Shown in pieces: positions 24,530 through 31,845 of a stretch of DNA of 64,000 bases (positions are counted from its first letter, which is position 1; every line of letters begins with the position of its first letter). The position numbers were made by a program, and so were the translations under genes. The notes beneath the pieces are model-generated. The model did no database searches and was not told the DNA's origin. It saw only the letters and a list, made by a program, of their open reading frames with translations. Source of the stretch: an uncultured Oscillibacter sp. (lineage in GTDB: Bacteria; Bacillota; Clostridia; Oscillospirales; Oscillospiraceae); assembly GCA_910585165.1 (NCBI GenBank), contig CAJUBX010000002.1:4662-68661 (forward strand). The letters are read 5' to 3'.

Positions 24530-25467
24530 CAGGAACGCTTTATACGGCGGACCACCGGATATTCCGCCTGCCGCCGCTTTTGAGCTGGCGGGTCACCCAC
24601 ACGGGAACGGTGCCCTGCGACAGCTTCTTTGTTTCCTTCGTCTATCAAAAGGAGATGGCGGAGGTGCTGCGGCTGGCGGCGGGATTCTCGGCGGAGGAGG
24701 ACGGGACGGCGGTGCTCCGGGCGGTGGTGGACGAGTACACCGTGGACCTGGATGAAAACGGTCTGACGGCCACTCTCTCCGGCCGGGGTTACGCCGCCCG
24801 GCTTCTGGACAACGAGTCCCGGCCCGTCACCTACCAGCAGGCCACGCTGGCGGAGATTCTCCGAAACCACGCGGAGCCCTACGGCATAGCCTGCGAAGGC
24901 GCCGCGGACATCCGGGCGGATTCGGTGTACACCGTGGCGGCGGGAACCAGCCAGTGGAAGGCGGTGGAGAATTTCTGCCGGACCTACGGGGGCTTCGTCC
25001 CCCGGTTCAGCCGGGAGGGAAAGCTGCTGGCGGGGCCGGAGAAGGCGGGGCGGACCCTCTCCATCGGGGAAAAGGACATGGTGCTCTCCTGCACGCTGCG
25101 GGAGGACCATTACGGCGTGCTGACGGAGGCGCTGGTCATCGACAAGACCCGGAACAAGGTTTTCTCCGTGAAAAACGAGGAGATGCTTCAAAAGGGAGGG
25201 CAGTGCCGCCGGGTGGTCTACACGCCGGGGCAGAGCACCTGGGCCGCCATGCGCTACACCGGGGAGTACCAGATTCAGCGGTCCAAGGAGGACGCCTGGA
25301 CGGCGGAGGTGACGCTTCCGGGGAGCTTTCTGGCCTTTCCGGGGGACCGGGCGGCGCTGTCCCTGGAGCGGATGGGCCTTGCGGGGACCTTCCGGGTGGC
25401 GGAGGCGGAGAGCCGCTTCGACGGCCGGAACGGGGCCGTGACGGCGCTGTCGCTGAAGCCGTTATAA
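24526..25467 (+). CDS. Baseplate hub protein (XkdQ/gp27-like)
   Basis: A 313-residue beta-rich protein, GTG start overlapping the LysM gene stop. Segments such as LDENGLTATLSGRGYAARLL, PVTYQQATLAEILRNHAEPY and TSQWKAVENFCRTYGGFVPR are typical of gpD/gp27-like hub domains (an LxxALxxR-type turn followed by a W-xx-I-E-x-F-C motif). Hub trimers sit at the tail tip and hold the spike. Length agrees with XkdQ. Confidence 0.8.
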   Translation: MTGTLYTADHRIFRLPPLLSWRVTHTGTVPCDSFFVSFVYQKEMAEVLRLAAGFSAEEDGTAVLRAVVDEYTVDLDENGLTATLSGRGYAARLLDNESRPVTYQQATLAEILRNHAEPYGIACEGAADIRADSVYTVAAGTSQWKAVENFCRTYGGFVPRFSREGKLLAGPEKAGRTLSIGEKDMVLSCTLREDHYGVLTEALVIDKTRNKVFSVKNEEMLQKGGQCRRVVYTPGQSTWAAMRYTGEYQIQRSKEDAWTAEVTLPGSFLAFPGDRAALSLERMGLAGTFRVAEAESRFDGRNGAVTALSLKPL

Positions 25468-25486
25468 TCAAAAGAGGAGCGTTGGT

Positions 25487-25900
25487 ATGTGGCTTTCAAG
25501 GCAGATAAAGCCGGCGGGCGCCGACGGGGGAGCGGACCTGGGCGTTACCACCATCAGCGGACAGAAGGTGGGCGTGGTGACCCGGGGAGAGGTCCGGGAT
25601 TTGCCGGTCTACGGCCCCGGAGGCTATCTCTGGACCCCCGCCAACGGGGCGGCGGTGCTGGTGGTGAAGGGCGGCCCCGGCGGCGAGGAGCAGTGTGTGG
25701 CCGGGGCCCGGCCCCCGGAGGGGGCCCGGCGGATTGAACCGGGGGAGGTCTATCTCTACGGCCCCGGGGGAAATTCGGTGTATCTGAAGGGGGATGGCAG
25801 CGTGGAAATCCGGGGGAGCCGGGTGTCCGTCTCCGGGGAGCTGAGCGTCTCCGGACAGCTCACTGTCAACGGGCGGCCCTATACGCCCTGCGATTGCTGA
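25487..25900 (+). CDS. Baseplate spike / gpV-like puncturing protein
   Basis: A 137-residue protein: an OB-fold-like first part (TTISGQKVGVVTRGEVRDLP, WTPANGAAVLVVKGGPGG) and a repetitive beta-helix C-terminus (NSVYLKGDGSVEIRGSRVSV, SGELSVSGQLTVNG). This is the plan of short gpV/gp45-type spikes. The tip ends in PCDC instead of the HxH iron site of P2 gpV, so a Cys-ligated metal is possible. The order hub-spike-gp25 supports the call. Confidence 0.75.
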   Translation: MWLSRQIKPAGADGGADLGVTTISGQKVGVVTRGEVRDLPVYGPGGYLWTPANGAAVLVVKGGPGGEEQCVAGARPPEGARRIEPGEVYLYGPGGNSVYLKGDGSVEIRGSRVSVSGELSVSGQLTVNGRPYTPCDC

Positions 25901-25916
25901 GGGGAGGGGAACGGCC

Positions 25917-26267
25917 ATGGAGCTGGAGCTGAAAAATGGGGACTACCTGGCCGACGGCGTGGGAGGACTGCGGCGGGTGGGGGGCCGGGAGGCCCTTCTC
26001 CAGCGGGTGTTCTTCCGACTGACGGCCCGGCGGGGGAGCTTCCCCTTCTGGGAGAGCCTGGGAAGCCGCCTCTGGGAGCTGGGGCGCGTCCCCGCCCCGG
26101 AGCGGCGGGCCGCCGCCCGGCAGTATGTGACGGAAGCCCTGGAGGAAGAGCCTGTGACGGTGGAGGACGTGACGCTGGAGCAGGACCGGCGCGGCGGCGC
26201 GGCGGTAACGGTAAAGCTGCGCTATGAGGGAGAGGACCTGCCGGTGACGGTGGAGGTCCGGCCCTGA
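25917..26267 (+). CDS. gp25-like baseplate wedge protein (XkdS/DUF2634)
   Basis: A 116-residue protein with ALLQRVFFRLTARRGSFPFW followed by ESLGSRLWEL, the usual L-x-x-R-x-x-G-x-x-F core of gp25-like wedge proteins, and a C-terminal strand pair (VTVEDVTLEQ, VTVKLRYEGEDLPVTVEV). gp25-type subunits start the sheath at the baseplate. The ATG at 25917 has a GAGGGGA site. Confidence 0.8.
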   Translation: MELELKNGDYLADGVGGLRRVGGREALLQRVFFRLTARRGSFPFWESLGSRLWELGRVPAPERRAAARQYVTEALEEEPVTVEDVTLEQDRRGGAAVTVKLRYEGEDLPVTVEVRP

Positions 26268-26285
26268 AAGGGAAGGAGAACGGAT

Positions 26286-27347
26286 ATGCGGAGTGTTGAG
26301 ACAATTTACGAAACGCTGCTGGCGGACTTCGCCCGGCGGGCGGGCTTCACGCCGGAGGCGGGCTGCGACCTGGCGGTGCGTCTGTGGGCCGCGGCGGCGG
26401 AGCTCCAGGCCCTGGAAATCCAGGCGGACTGGGTGCTGGACCAGAGCTTTCCCCAGACGGCCCAGGGCGTTTACCTGGACCGCCACGGGGCCATGCGGGG
26501 GCTGAAGCGCCTGGGAGCCACCCGGTCGGGAGGGTCCCTGCGCTTTTCCGTGGGGGCGGCTTCCGCCGTGGATGTGGAAATCCCGGCGGGGACGGTGTGC
26601 ATGACGGCGGAGGAGGTCCGGGTGCGGACCACGGCGGACGCGGCGATTCCGGCGGGAGCCCTGTACGCCGACGCTCCCGCCGAGGCGGTGGAGCCCGGGG
26701 CCGGGGGCAACGTGGTGCCGGGAGCGGTGCGGTTTTTGACGGCCTGCCCCCAGGCGGTAACGGCGGTGACGAATCCCGGCGCTTTCACCGGAGGGTCCGG
26801 GGAGGAGGACGACGAGACCTTCCGCGCCCGCATTCTGGAGAGCTACCGCCGCCTGCCCAACGGGGCCAACACCGCCTGGTACGAAACAACGGCCATGGGC
26901 TGGCCCGGAGTGACGGCGGCCAAGGCCGTGGGCCGGGCGGAGGGACCGGGGACGGTGAACGTCTACGTCACCGGAGAGAGCGGCCTGCCGGACGCGGCGC
27001 TGCTGGAGGGGCTCCAGGCGGAGCTCCAGGAGAAGCGGGAAATCGCCGTGACGGTGAAGGTCCTGGCCCCCGCCGCCAGGACGGTGGACGTGGCGGTGGC
27101 GGTAACCCCCCGGGAGGGGGCGGACAAGGAGGCGGTGCTGGAGTCCGCCAGGCAGGCCATGGCGGACTTTTTCGGCGGGCGGCTGCTGGGGCGGGCCGTG
27201 CGCCTGGCGGACCTGGGGAACCGGCTCTACAGTCTGGAGGGCGTGGAAAATTACCGCTTCACCGCCCCGGCGGCGGACATTCCGGCGGACAGCACGGCCC
27301 TGCCGGTGCTGGGGAAGCTGGAAGTGACGGAGCTGGAGGAGGCGTAA
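26286..27347 (+). CDS. Baseplate J-like protein (XkdT/gp6-like)
   Basis: The 353-residue protein is a typical baseplate J protein: AADLAVRLWAAAAELQALEI-like helices, YLDRHGAMRGLKRLGATRSG, the IPAGTVCMTAEEVRVRTTAD strand region, EPGAGGNVVPGAV, GGSGEEDDETFRARILESYR and PNGANTAWYETTAMGWPGVTAAKA. It forms the inner ring of the baseplate wedge together with gp25 and gp53/DUF2313 partners. The length is normal. Confidence 0.92.
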   Translation: MRSVETIYETLLADFARRAGFTPEAGCDLAVRLWAAAAELQALEIQADWVLDQSFPQTAQGVYLDRHGAMRGLKRLGATRSGGSLRFSVGAASAVDVEIPAGTVCMTAEEVRVRTTADAAIPAGALYADAPAEAVEPGAGGNVVPGAVRFLTACPQAVTAVTNPGAFTGGSGEEDDETFRARILESYRRLPNGANTAWYETTAMGWPGVTAAKAVGRAEGPGTVNVYVTGESGLPDAALLEGLQAELQEKREIAVTVKVLAPAARTVDVAVAVTPREGADKEAVLESARQAMADFFGGRLLGRAVRLADLGNRLYSLEGVENYRFTAPAADIPADSTALPVLGKLEVTELEEA

Positions 27348-27348
27348 A

Positions 27349-27933
27349 ATGTACGAGGAGTATCTGCGGGCCCTGCTGGCTCCCCTGGGGGTTTACCGGC
27401 TGGACCGGGACTCCCTCAGCGGGGCGGAGCTCTATGCCCTGGGCAGGGGGCTGGACGCCCTTTCATCCCGGCTGGAGGAGGCGGAGCGGGAGGCCGTCAC
27501 CGCCACGGCGGAGGGCGAGGGCCTGCGCCGCCGGGAAGCCCTGTTTCTCCGCCGCCCCGCCGCCAGTACGCCGGAGGAGCGCCGGGCGGCCATCGCCGCC
27601 CTCCTCCAGATCGACGGGGACAGCCTGACCCCGGAGGCCATCGGCCGGACCATCCGGGGCTGCGGCATCCGGGCCAGGGTCATAGAGCTGGGGACCAACC
27701 AGGTCCGGGTGGTCTTCCCGGAGACGGCGGGGGTCCCGCAGGAGTTCGGGCAGATTGAGAAAATCGTGCTGGACATCCTGCCCTGCCACCTGGGGGTGGA
27801 CTTCTATTTCCGGTTTCTCACCTGGGAGGAGTGCCACCGGGTGGGATTCACCTGGGATTCCCTCCAGGGGCGGGCTTATGACTGGGACGGGTTCCAGCTG
27901 GCGATTCCGCCGGAGCCGGAGGAGGGGGCTTAA
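27349..27933 (+). CDS. DUF2313 baseplate protein (XkdU/YmfQ-like)
   Basis: A 194-residue protein starting one base after baseplate J. It shows the family plan: N-terminal helix pair (YEEYLRALLAPLGVYRLDRD, ALGRGLDALSSRLEEAEREA), a middle domain beginning TPEERRAAIAALLQIDGDSL and a C-terminal ILPCHLGVDFYFRFLTWEEC. DUF2313 proteins are the last baseplate component before tail fibres. Here no fibre gene follows: the cluster ends after this gene. Confidence 0.88.
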   Translation: MYEEYLRALLAPLGVYRLDRDSLSGAELYALGRGLDALSSRLEEAEREAVTATAEGEGLRRREALFLRRPAASTPEERRAAIAALLQIDGDSLTPEAIGRTIRGCGIRARVIELGTNQVRVVFPETAGVPQEFGQIEKIVLDILPCHLGVDFYFRFLTWEECHRVGFTWDSLQGRAYDWDGFQLAIPPEPEEGA

Positions 27934-27941
27934 AAAATGAT

Positions 27942-27967
27942 GCAAGCCGGGCATATGCCCGGCTTGC
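27942..27967. terminator. Perfect 26-bp palindrome between cluster and leftward genes
   Basis: The arms GCAAGCCGGGCAT/ATGCCCGGCTTGC pair completely. A TTTTTT tract on the minus strand (27932-27937 region) makes it a good terminator for the leftward small genes; for the rightward cluster only CTTGT follows. Confidence 0.75.
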
Positions 27968-27988
27968 CTTGTATGCTGCCGCTTCCCA

Positions 27989-28189
27989 TCAAATCCGGGA
28001 CAGCTCCCGTTCTATCAGGCGCTCCGCAGTTTCAAGGGCCCGGATGCGGCGCTCCGCCAGGGTAATCTGGGATTTGTACCGTTCCGGGTTTTCCTTGCCG
28101 CGGAGCGTTCGGACGGCCTCCCGCAGCTTGTGCAGTATGGAGCGGATCTGCCGCTCCGCCTCCTCCAGCTCCGCCTTGGAAAACTCCAT
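27989..28189 (-). CDS. Small coiled-coil protein
   Basis: A 66-residue protein that is almost entirely predicted amphipathic helix with heptad-like spacing (FSKAELEEAERQIRSILHKL, LAERRIRALETAERLIEREL). Its ATG is one base from the stop of the membrane-anchored gene upstream (GTG GAC TGA G ATG), so the two are coupled. It has no recognised family. Confidence 0.65.
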   Translation of the reverse strand: MEFSKAELEEAERQIRSILHKLREAVRTLRGKENPERYKSQITLAERRIRALETAERLIERELSRI

Positions 28190-28190
28190 C

Positions 28191-28673
28191 TCAGTCCACC
28201 GGCCAGAAGCCCAGGCCCTTCTGGATAGCCTCCATGGTCTGGCGGTCGAAGCGGTAGCTCAAATCCCGCAGGCCGATGGTGGAGCCCTTCTTCCGGTAGA
28301 GCCACAGTACGGCGGCGTTGCGCATTTTCTGCTGGGGCGTGAAGCCCTTGCTCCCGTTTCCGGGGATGAAAACCGCATCCTTCAGGTTGTCATAGGCTAC
28401 ACGCTTGCTCCCGATGACCACGCCCCGCTCGTAGAACCGCGCGCCGGCTCCGCCGGATTTTTTGAGGATTTCCACCAGCAGCGGGCCGAACTCCCCGTCC
28501 GCCGCCCCCTGGGCCCTGGGTCCGTCCCACTCCAGGACGTACTGCCCGCCGTGGCGGGCGGCCTGGGCCTCCGCCCCGGCCCGCCGCCGGGCCGCGCCTT
28601 TGTTCCAGATTTTGGTGATGGCCACGGATATCAGGACCATGATCGCAATCAGCAGGATGATGCCGAAAATCAT
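28191..28673 (-). CDS. Single-pass membrane-anchored protein of unknown function
   Basis: A 160-residue protein. Residues 1-20 (MIFGIILLIAIMVLISVAIT) form one transmembrane anchor, followed by a basic stretch and a soluble domain of about 130 residues with FYERGVVIGSKRVAYDNLKD and a C-terminal RFDRQTMEAIQKGLGFWPVD. The ATG at 28673 has AAAAGGAGCG; a longer frame reaching 28856 has no site. Unknown function; it is the first gene of the two-gene unit beside the phage-like cluster. Confidence 0.65.
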   Translation of the reverse strand: MIFGIILLIAIMVLISVAITKIWNKGAARRRAGAEAQAARHGGQYVLEWDGPRAQGAADGEFGPLLVEILKKSGGAGARFYERGVVIGSKRVAYDNLKDAVFIPGNGSKGFTPQQKMRNAAVLWLYRKKGSTIGLRDLSYRFDRQTMEAIQKGLGFWPVD

Positions 28674-28913
28674 ATAGAACGCTCCTTTTTCTCTGATTTT
28701 TCCGGGGGATTCTCCCTTTCTCCCCTTTCCCGGGACGGCCCCCGGCGCCTGTCCCCATCTGTCTTTTTCCACCGCGGCAGCCGCAGGGGCGAAACGCCCC
28801 CAGGCCGCCGGGCGGAAAACAAAAACGCCGTGCAGGTTCAGCCCCACACAGCGCAAGAAGCGGTCGCTCTCAATGCGGACACGGCACAGGAATACGGCGG
28901 CAAAACCCGCCCC

Positions 28914-28942
28914 TTGCGTGAAGGGCCGGATTGTCGTATAAT
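28914..28942 (+). promoter_or_regulatory. Promoter of the candidate small RNA
   Basis: TTGCGT (28914-28919) and a perfect TATAAT (28937-28942) are 17 bases apart. No coding frame with a start and ribosome binding site follows. The preceding 28674-28913 stretch shows nothing else definable. Confidence 0.65.
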
Positions 28943-28948
28943 ATCCCC

Positions 28949-29042
28949 ATGCGGTGCGGCGTTCAGCCGTTGTGTAGGTGGGTTAGCACCTGTGCAGGTC
29001 TGCGGGTGCGCCAACACCCCCAGACTGCCGCATTTTTGTTTT
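28949..29042 (+). ncRNA. Candidate structured small RNA (four-way junction), unknown family
   Basis: Starting about 7 bases after the TATAAT box, the ends ATGCGG (28949-28954) and CCGCAT (29028-29033 region) pair to close a cloverleaf-like fold. Inside are CGGC-GTTCA-GCCG, AGGTG-GGTTAG-CACCT and a longer hairpin with arms around AGGTCTGCGGGTG / CACCCCCAGACT. A TTTTTGTTTT tract ends the unit, so the closing stem plus U tract could act as terminator. It lacks the GGAA-loop of SRP RNA and the length of 6S RNA or tmRNA. I do not recognise the family. Confidence 0.5.
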
Positions 29043-29137
29043 CCAGGTCGATTATAGCAGGATTTTCCCGGCAATGCAAGTCCCTTCCTCCGCCGGGGCG
29101 CGGGGAGGCGCGGCGCTTCCAGAGGGCTGCGGCGGTT

Positions 29138-30019
29138 CTATTCCGCCGGGCGGTTTGCCCCGCTTCCCGCCTCCTTCCGCAGCGCCAGCAGCGTCCCGTT
29201 GAGCTCCGCCCCCAGAATCAGCACGTTGGCGGACATGTACAGCCAGATCATCAGCACCACCACCGTGCCGATGGACCCGTAGAGCAGGGAGTAGTTGGCG
29301 AAATTCTCCACATACATGGCGTACAGCCAGCTCAGGGCCATCCACGCCGCCAGGGCCGCCAGGGTCCCGGGCCAGAGGTCCCGCCAGGGCCGCCGGGCGT
29401 CCTGGGCCAGGGCGTAGAGAAAGAACAGGGCGAAGTACCCCACCACCGCCGCCGCCGGGAAGCGCATCCGGGCCCAGAGCTCCGCCAGAAACAGCGGCAG
29501 GCGGAAGTTCCCCACGGCGTAGCCCAGCAGCCGGTCGCCGATGGTCATGAGGATCAAGGTCAGGGCAATGGCCGAAATCAGCACCACGGTGTACAGCAGG
29601 GTTTTCAGCCGGTGGACCGCCGCCCGCTTCGGAGGCCCCAGGTGGTAGGCCGTCCGCACGGAGACCATCAGGGCGTTGGTGGCCCGCATGGGAAACCAGA
29701 TGGAGAAGAACAATCCGAAGACCATCAGCTTGGGGCTGGGGCTTTGGCCCACGTGAATCAGGTAGGCCCGGACGATGTCCACCACGTCCCGGGGCAGAAA
29801 CTCCCCCAGGGCCAGCAAAATGGCGGTGACGTTCAGATTCAGCAGGCCCAGCAGGGCGCTGATGAAAATGAGGAAGGGGAAGATCATAAACAGCAGGTAG
29901 AAGGCCAGGGCGGCGCTCTGGACCCCCACGCGGTGGCGGAAATAACGCTGTACGAGAAGATAGATTCCCCGGGGCAGCTTGCGCTTCACGGCGGCTTCAC
30001 CACGCTTTCCAACAAACAT
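29138..30019 (-). CDS. YihY/BrkB family inner-membrane protein
   Basis: The 293-residue protein has six membrane helices and the family signatures QSAALAFYLLFMIFPFLIFI, FGLFFSIWFPMRATNALMVS, and the C-terminal YSLLYGSIGTVVVLMIWLYM followed by SANVLILGAELN. The family was once called ribonuclease BN by error; its function is unknown and a transport or flippase role has been suggested. It is six bases from the Spx/ArsC-like gene upstream and co-transcribed with it. Confidence 0.92.
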   Translation of the reverse strand: MFVGKRGEAAVKRKLPRGIYLLVQRYFRHRVGVQSAALAFYLLFMIFPFLIFISALLGLLNLNVTAILLALGEFLPRDVVDIVRAYLIHVGQSPSPKLMVFGLFFSIWFPMRATNALMVSVRTAYHLGPPKRAAVHRLKTLLYTVVLISAIALTLILMTIGDRLLGYAVGNFRLPLFLAELWARMRFPAAAVVGYFALFFLYALAQDARRPWRDLWPGTLAALAAWMALSWLYAMYVENFANYSLLYGSIGTVVVLMIWLYMSANVLILGAELNGTLLALRKEAGSGANRPAE

Positions 30020-30025
30020 AGGCGG

Positions 30026-30361
30026 TTATTCCCAGGTTTCCCAGACCTCGGGACGGTAGCCCACCGTGGCCTCTTTCCCGTTGCGGACGATGGGGGTCTG
30101 GAAAAGGACGGGGTTTTCCAGCAGCTTTTCCTCCCGGGCGGCGGGAGCGATATAGGCCATGTACAACTCCTCATAGGCCCGGCATTTCGTGTTTACCAGG
30201 GCGTCAAATCCGATTTTCTGCTTGACGGATTGGTACTCCCGGGGGGATAATCCCTTTGAGGGGAGATCGATGTACTGGAACTTGACGCGGCGCTCCTTGA
30301 ACCAGCGCTGGGCCTTCTTGGTGTCGAAGCACTTGGAGGAGCCGAAAATCTGAATGTTCAT
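30026..30361 (-). CDS. ArsC/Spx family thioredoxin-fold protein
   Basis: A 111-residue protein: MNIQIFGSSKCFDTKKAQRW carries the single active Cys (C11) of the ArsC/Spx/YffB group, followed by FKERRVKFQYIDLPSKGLSP and the C-terminal NPVLFQTPIVRNGKEATVGY, matching the cis-Pro loop (T-P-I-V). There is no CxxC as in redox-switch Spx. It may be an arsenate-reductase-like or other thiol protein; the actual activity is not readable. Divergent from the sirtuin gene. Confidence 0.85.
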   Translation of the reverse strand: MNIQIFGSSKCFDTKKAQRWFKERRVKFQYIDLPSKGLSPREYQSVKQKIGFDALVNTKCRAYEELYMAYIAPAAREEKLLENPVLFQTPIVRNGKEATVGYRPEVWETWE

Positions 30362-30387
30362 AAGACGTTCTCCTTTGAAGCCATTTT

Positions 30388-30517
30388 ATTACTTCTGAAC
30401 GGAAGGTTCAGAAGTAATATATGCCATATTTTGCGGTTGCCGCCTGGGGCGGCGAGCAAAACGGCTCAAATTGTATATATTGTTTCCGAATTTTTCATTC
30501 GGAAATAATATTATAAT
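30388..30517. promoter_or_regulatory. Two inverted repeats between divergent Spx-like and sirtuin genes
   Basis: The first has perfect 13-bp arms, ATTACTTCTGAAC (30388-30400) and GTTCAGAAGTAAT (30406-30418), around a 5-base loop. The second has arms TTTCCGAAT (30483-30491) and ATTCGGAAA (30497-30505). TATAAT at 30512-30517 is a likely -10 for the sirtuin gene, and the second dyad covers its -35 position. The A/T-rich gap contrasts with the surrounding GC-rich genes. Confidence 0.5.
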
Positions 30518-30535
30518 CCGCAGGGAGGGACCTTT

Positions 30536-31252
30536 ATGACGGAAGCAGTCGAGACCTTGAGAACCTGGGTGCGGGAGGCCAAAGCCATCGCCTTCTTCGG
30601 CGGGGCGGGGGTCAGCACGGAGTCCGGCATCCCGGATTTCCGCTCCACCGGCGGGCTCTACCACCAGGAATGGAAGTACCCGCCGGAGACCATTTTAAGC
30701 CATACCTTTTACAAAAGCAACCCTGAGGAATTTTTCCGCTTCTACCGGGCCAAGATGCTGGCCCCGGAGGCCAGGCCCAACGCCGCCCACATGAAGCTGG
30801 CGCAGTGGGAGGCGGAGGGGAAGCTCACCGCCGTGGTCACCCAGAACATCGACGGCCTCCACCAGGCGGCGGGAAGCCGCCATGTCTGCGAGCTCCACGG
30901 CAGCGTCCACCGGAACTACTGCGAAAAATGCGGGAAGTTCTACGGCCTGGAGTTTATCCTGAACGGCAGCGGCGTGCCCCGCTGCGGATGCGGCGGCGTG
31001 GTGAAGCCGGACGTGGTGCTCTATGAGGAGGGGCTGGACCAGGCCGTCATGAACGACGCGGTGGACTCCATCGCCCGGGCGGACCTGCTCATCATCGGCG
31101 GCACCTCCCTGAACGTGTGGCCCGCTGCGGGGCTGGTCAATTACTTCCGGGGAAGCCGGCTGGCCCTGATCAACAAGTCCTCCGTGGCCCGGGACCTTCC
31201 CGCCGGGCTGGTGATTACGGACCCCATCGGCCAGGTGATGGCGCAATTGTAA
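30536..31252 (+). CDS. SIR2 family NAD-dependent protein deacylase
   Basis: The 238-residue sirtuin has the NAD-binding GGAGVSTESGIPDFRS, the catalytic TQNIDGLH and ELHGSVH (active-site His in the second), the zinc ribbon C-x2-C (YCEKCG) with a second pair compressed to CGC (PRCGCGG), and GGTSLNVWPAAGL near the end. It removes acyl groups from lysines using NAD. The second cysteine pair is C-x-C, a common bacterial variant. The ATG at 30536 follows AGGGAGG. Confidence 0.94.
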   Translation: MTEAVETLRTWVREAKAIAFFGGAGVSTESGIPDFRSTGGLYHQEWKYPPETILSHTFYKSNPEEFFRFYRAKMLAPEARPNAAHMKLAQWEAEGKLTAVVTQNIDGLHQAAGSRHVCELHGSVHRNYCEKCGKFYGLEFILNGSGVPRCGCGGVVKPDVVLYEEGLDQAVMNDAVDSIARADLLIIGGTSLNVWPAAGLVNYFRGSRLALINKSSVARDLPAGLVITDPIGQVMAQL

Positions 31253-31578
31253 GAGCCTGTTTAAAATCTATCAAAATGCCGTCTCAGTCCATCTTTTTCC
31301 GCTGGGACTGCGTTGATTTGACTTGAAATCCGTCAGGATTCCTGCGTCAAATCGCCTTGCCCAGCAAAAAAATCTGAGCTGATCCGGCATTCCGCCAGAT
31401 ATTAAGAGCCTATCCCAAAATTATGCGCACACAGCTTGATTGCATATTTTGCGTCATACTTCGTTGGTTTCCCTTGCCGGGCGACAGCCCGGTAAGCGGA
31501 AAACCGCCTCGTCTGACCCAAAATCTAACGGCGCAATCCGCGCACGCCTAATTTCGGGATAGGCTCTAAGCAGGCTCT
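31252..31578. repeat. Nested MITE-like elements
   Basis: An outer element starts AGAGCCTGTTT (31252) and ends with the complement at AAGCAGGCTCT (31568-31578). Its left half (31274-31391) is one long imperfect hairpin, from AATGCCGTCTCAG to CTGATCCGGCATT. An inner element, 31405-31567, begins AGAGCCTATCCCAAAATTA and ends TAATTTCGGGATAGGCTCT, near-perfect terminal inverted repeats. Neither contains a coding frame. It begins inside the sirtuin stop codon. The rest, 31579-31666, holds nothing but the tRNA promoter region. Confidence 0.65.
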
Positions 31579-31666
31579 AAGGAAGCGGGGAAAGCCGTCC
31601 CCCTCCGCCCGGCGGCGGAGGGGGATTTCCCGGAGGAAAAAAATCGGGAAAAACGGAAATTGGGTG

Positions 31667-31695
31667 TTGACAACCGGGGTGGTCCCGGCTATAAT
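31667..31695 (+). promoter_or_regulatory. Consensus promoter of the leucine tRNA genes
   Basis: TTGACA (31667-31672) and TATAAT (31690-31695) separated by exactly 17 bases, 37 bases before the first tRNA: a perfect sigma-A promoter, as expected for stable RNA. Confidence 0.9.
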
Positions 31696-31731
31696 AATCA
31701 AGCAGTCTTTTTTAGGGGACGCAACTATTAC

Positions 31732-31817
31732 GCGGCTGTGCTGGAACTGGTAGACAGGCCAGCTTGAGGTGCTGGTGTCGTATCGACGTGTGGGTTCAAG
31801 TCCCGTCAGCCGCACCA
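31732..31817 (+). tRNA. tRNA-Leu (GAG)
   Basis: 86 bases including an encoded CCA. Acceptor arms GCGGCTG/CAGCCGC, anticodon stem CCAGC/GCTGG around TTGAGGT (anticodon GAG), a class-II variable arm and the T-loop GTTCAAGTCC. The long variable arm and anticodon fix leucine. Confidence 0.95.
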
Positions 31818-31845
31818 ACGTCTTTTCCAAAAGACGCAACACCAT

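Larger units (their letters stand above)
15161..27933 (+). mobile_element. Compact contractile phage-like structural cluster (candidate domesticated particle/GTA)
   Basis: Sixteen co-directional genes in 12.8 kb follow PBSX-like (xtm/xkd) order: small and large terminase, portal, protease, capsid, three connector genes, sheath, tube, a small post-tube gene, a short disordered protein, LysM protein, hub, spike, gp25, baseplate J and DUF2313. Junctions are mostly ATGA or GTGA overlaps. No integrase, repressor, replication, holin, endolysin, tape-measure or tail-fibre gene and no att-like repeat is visible. Base composition and codon use match the host. Catalytic motifs of the terminase are intact. 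The unit looks domesticated rather than decayed; particle production is not shown. Confidence 0.75.

Noticed and set aside
15161..27933. Active temperate prophage
   Set aside because: No integrase, repressor, replication or lysis gene and no att-like direct repeats at the borders; no tRNA flanks it.
28674..28856. N-terminal extension of the membrane-anchored protein at 28191
   Set aside because: The frame is open to 28856, but the ATG at 28673 has a good AAAAGGAGCG site followed directly by a membrane anchor; the extension is Arg/Gly/Ala-rich without a start signal.
28949..29042. SRP RNA, 6S RNA or tmRNA
   Set aside because: The SRP core (CAGGTC followed by GGAA and GCAGC) is missing, the length is too short for 6S or tmRNA and no tag frame exists. 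I kept it as an unassigned small RNA.
31252..31578. Complete insertion sequence
   Set aside because: Terminal inverted repeats exist but there is no transposase frame, so it is at most a non-autonomous element.
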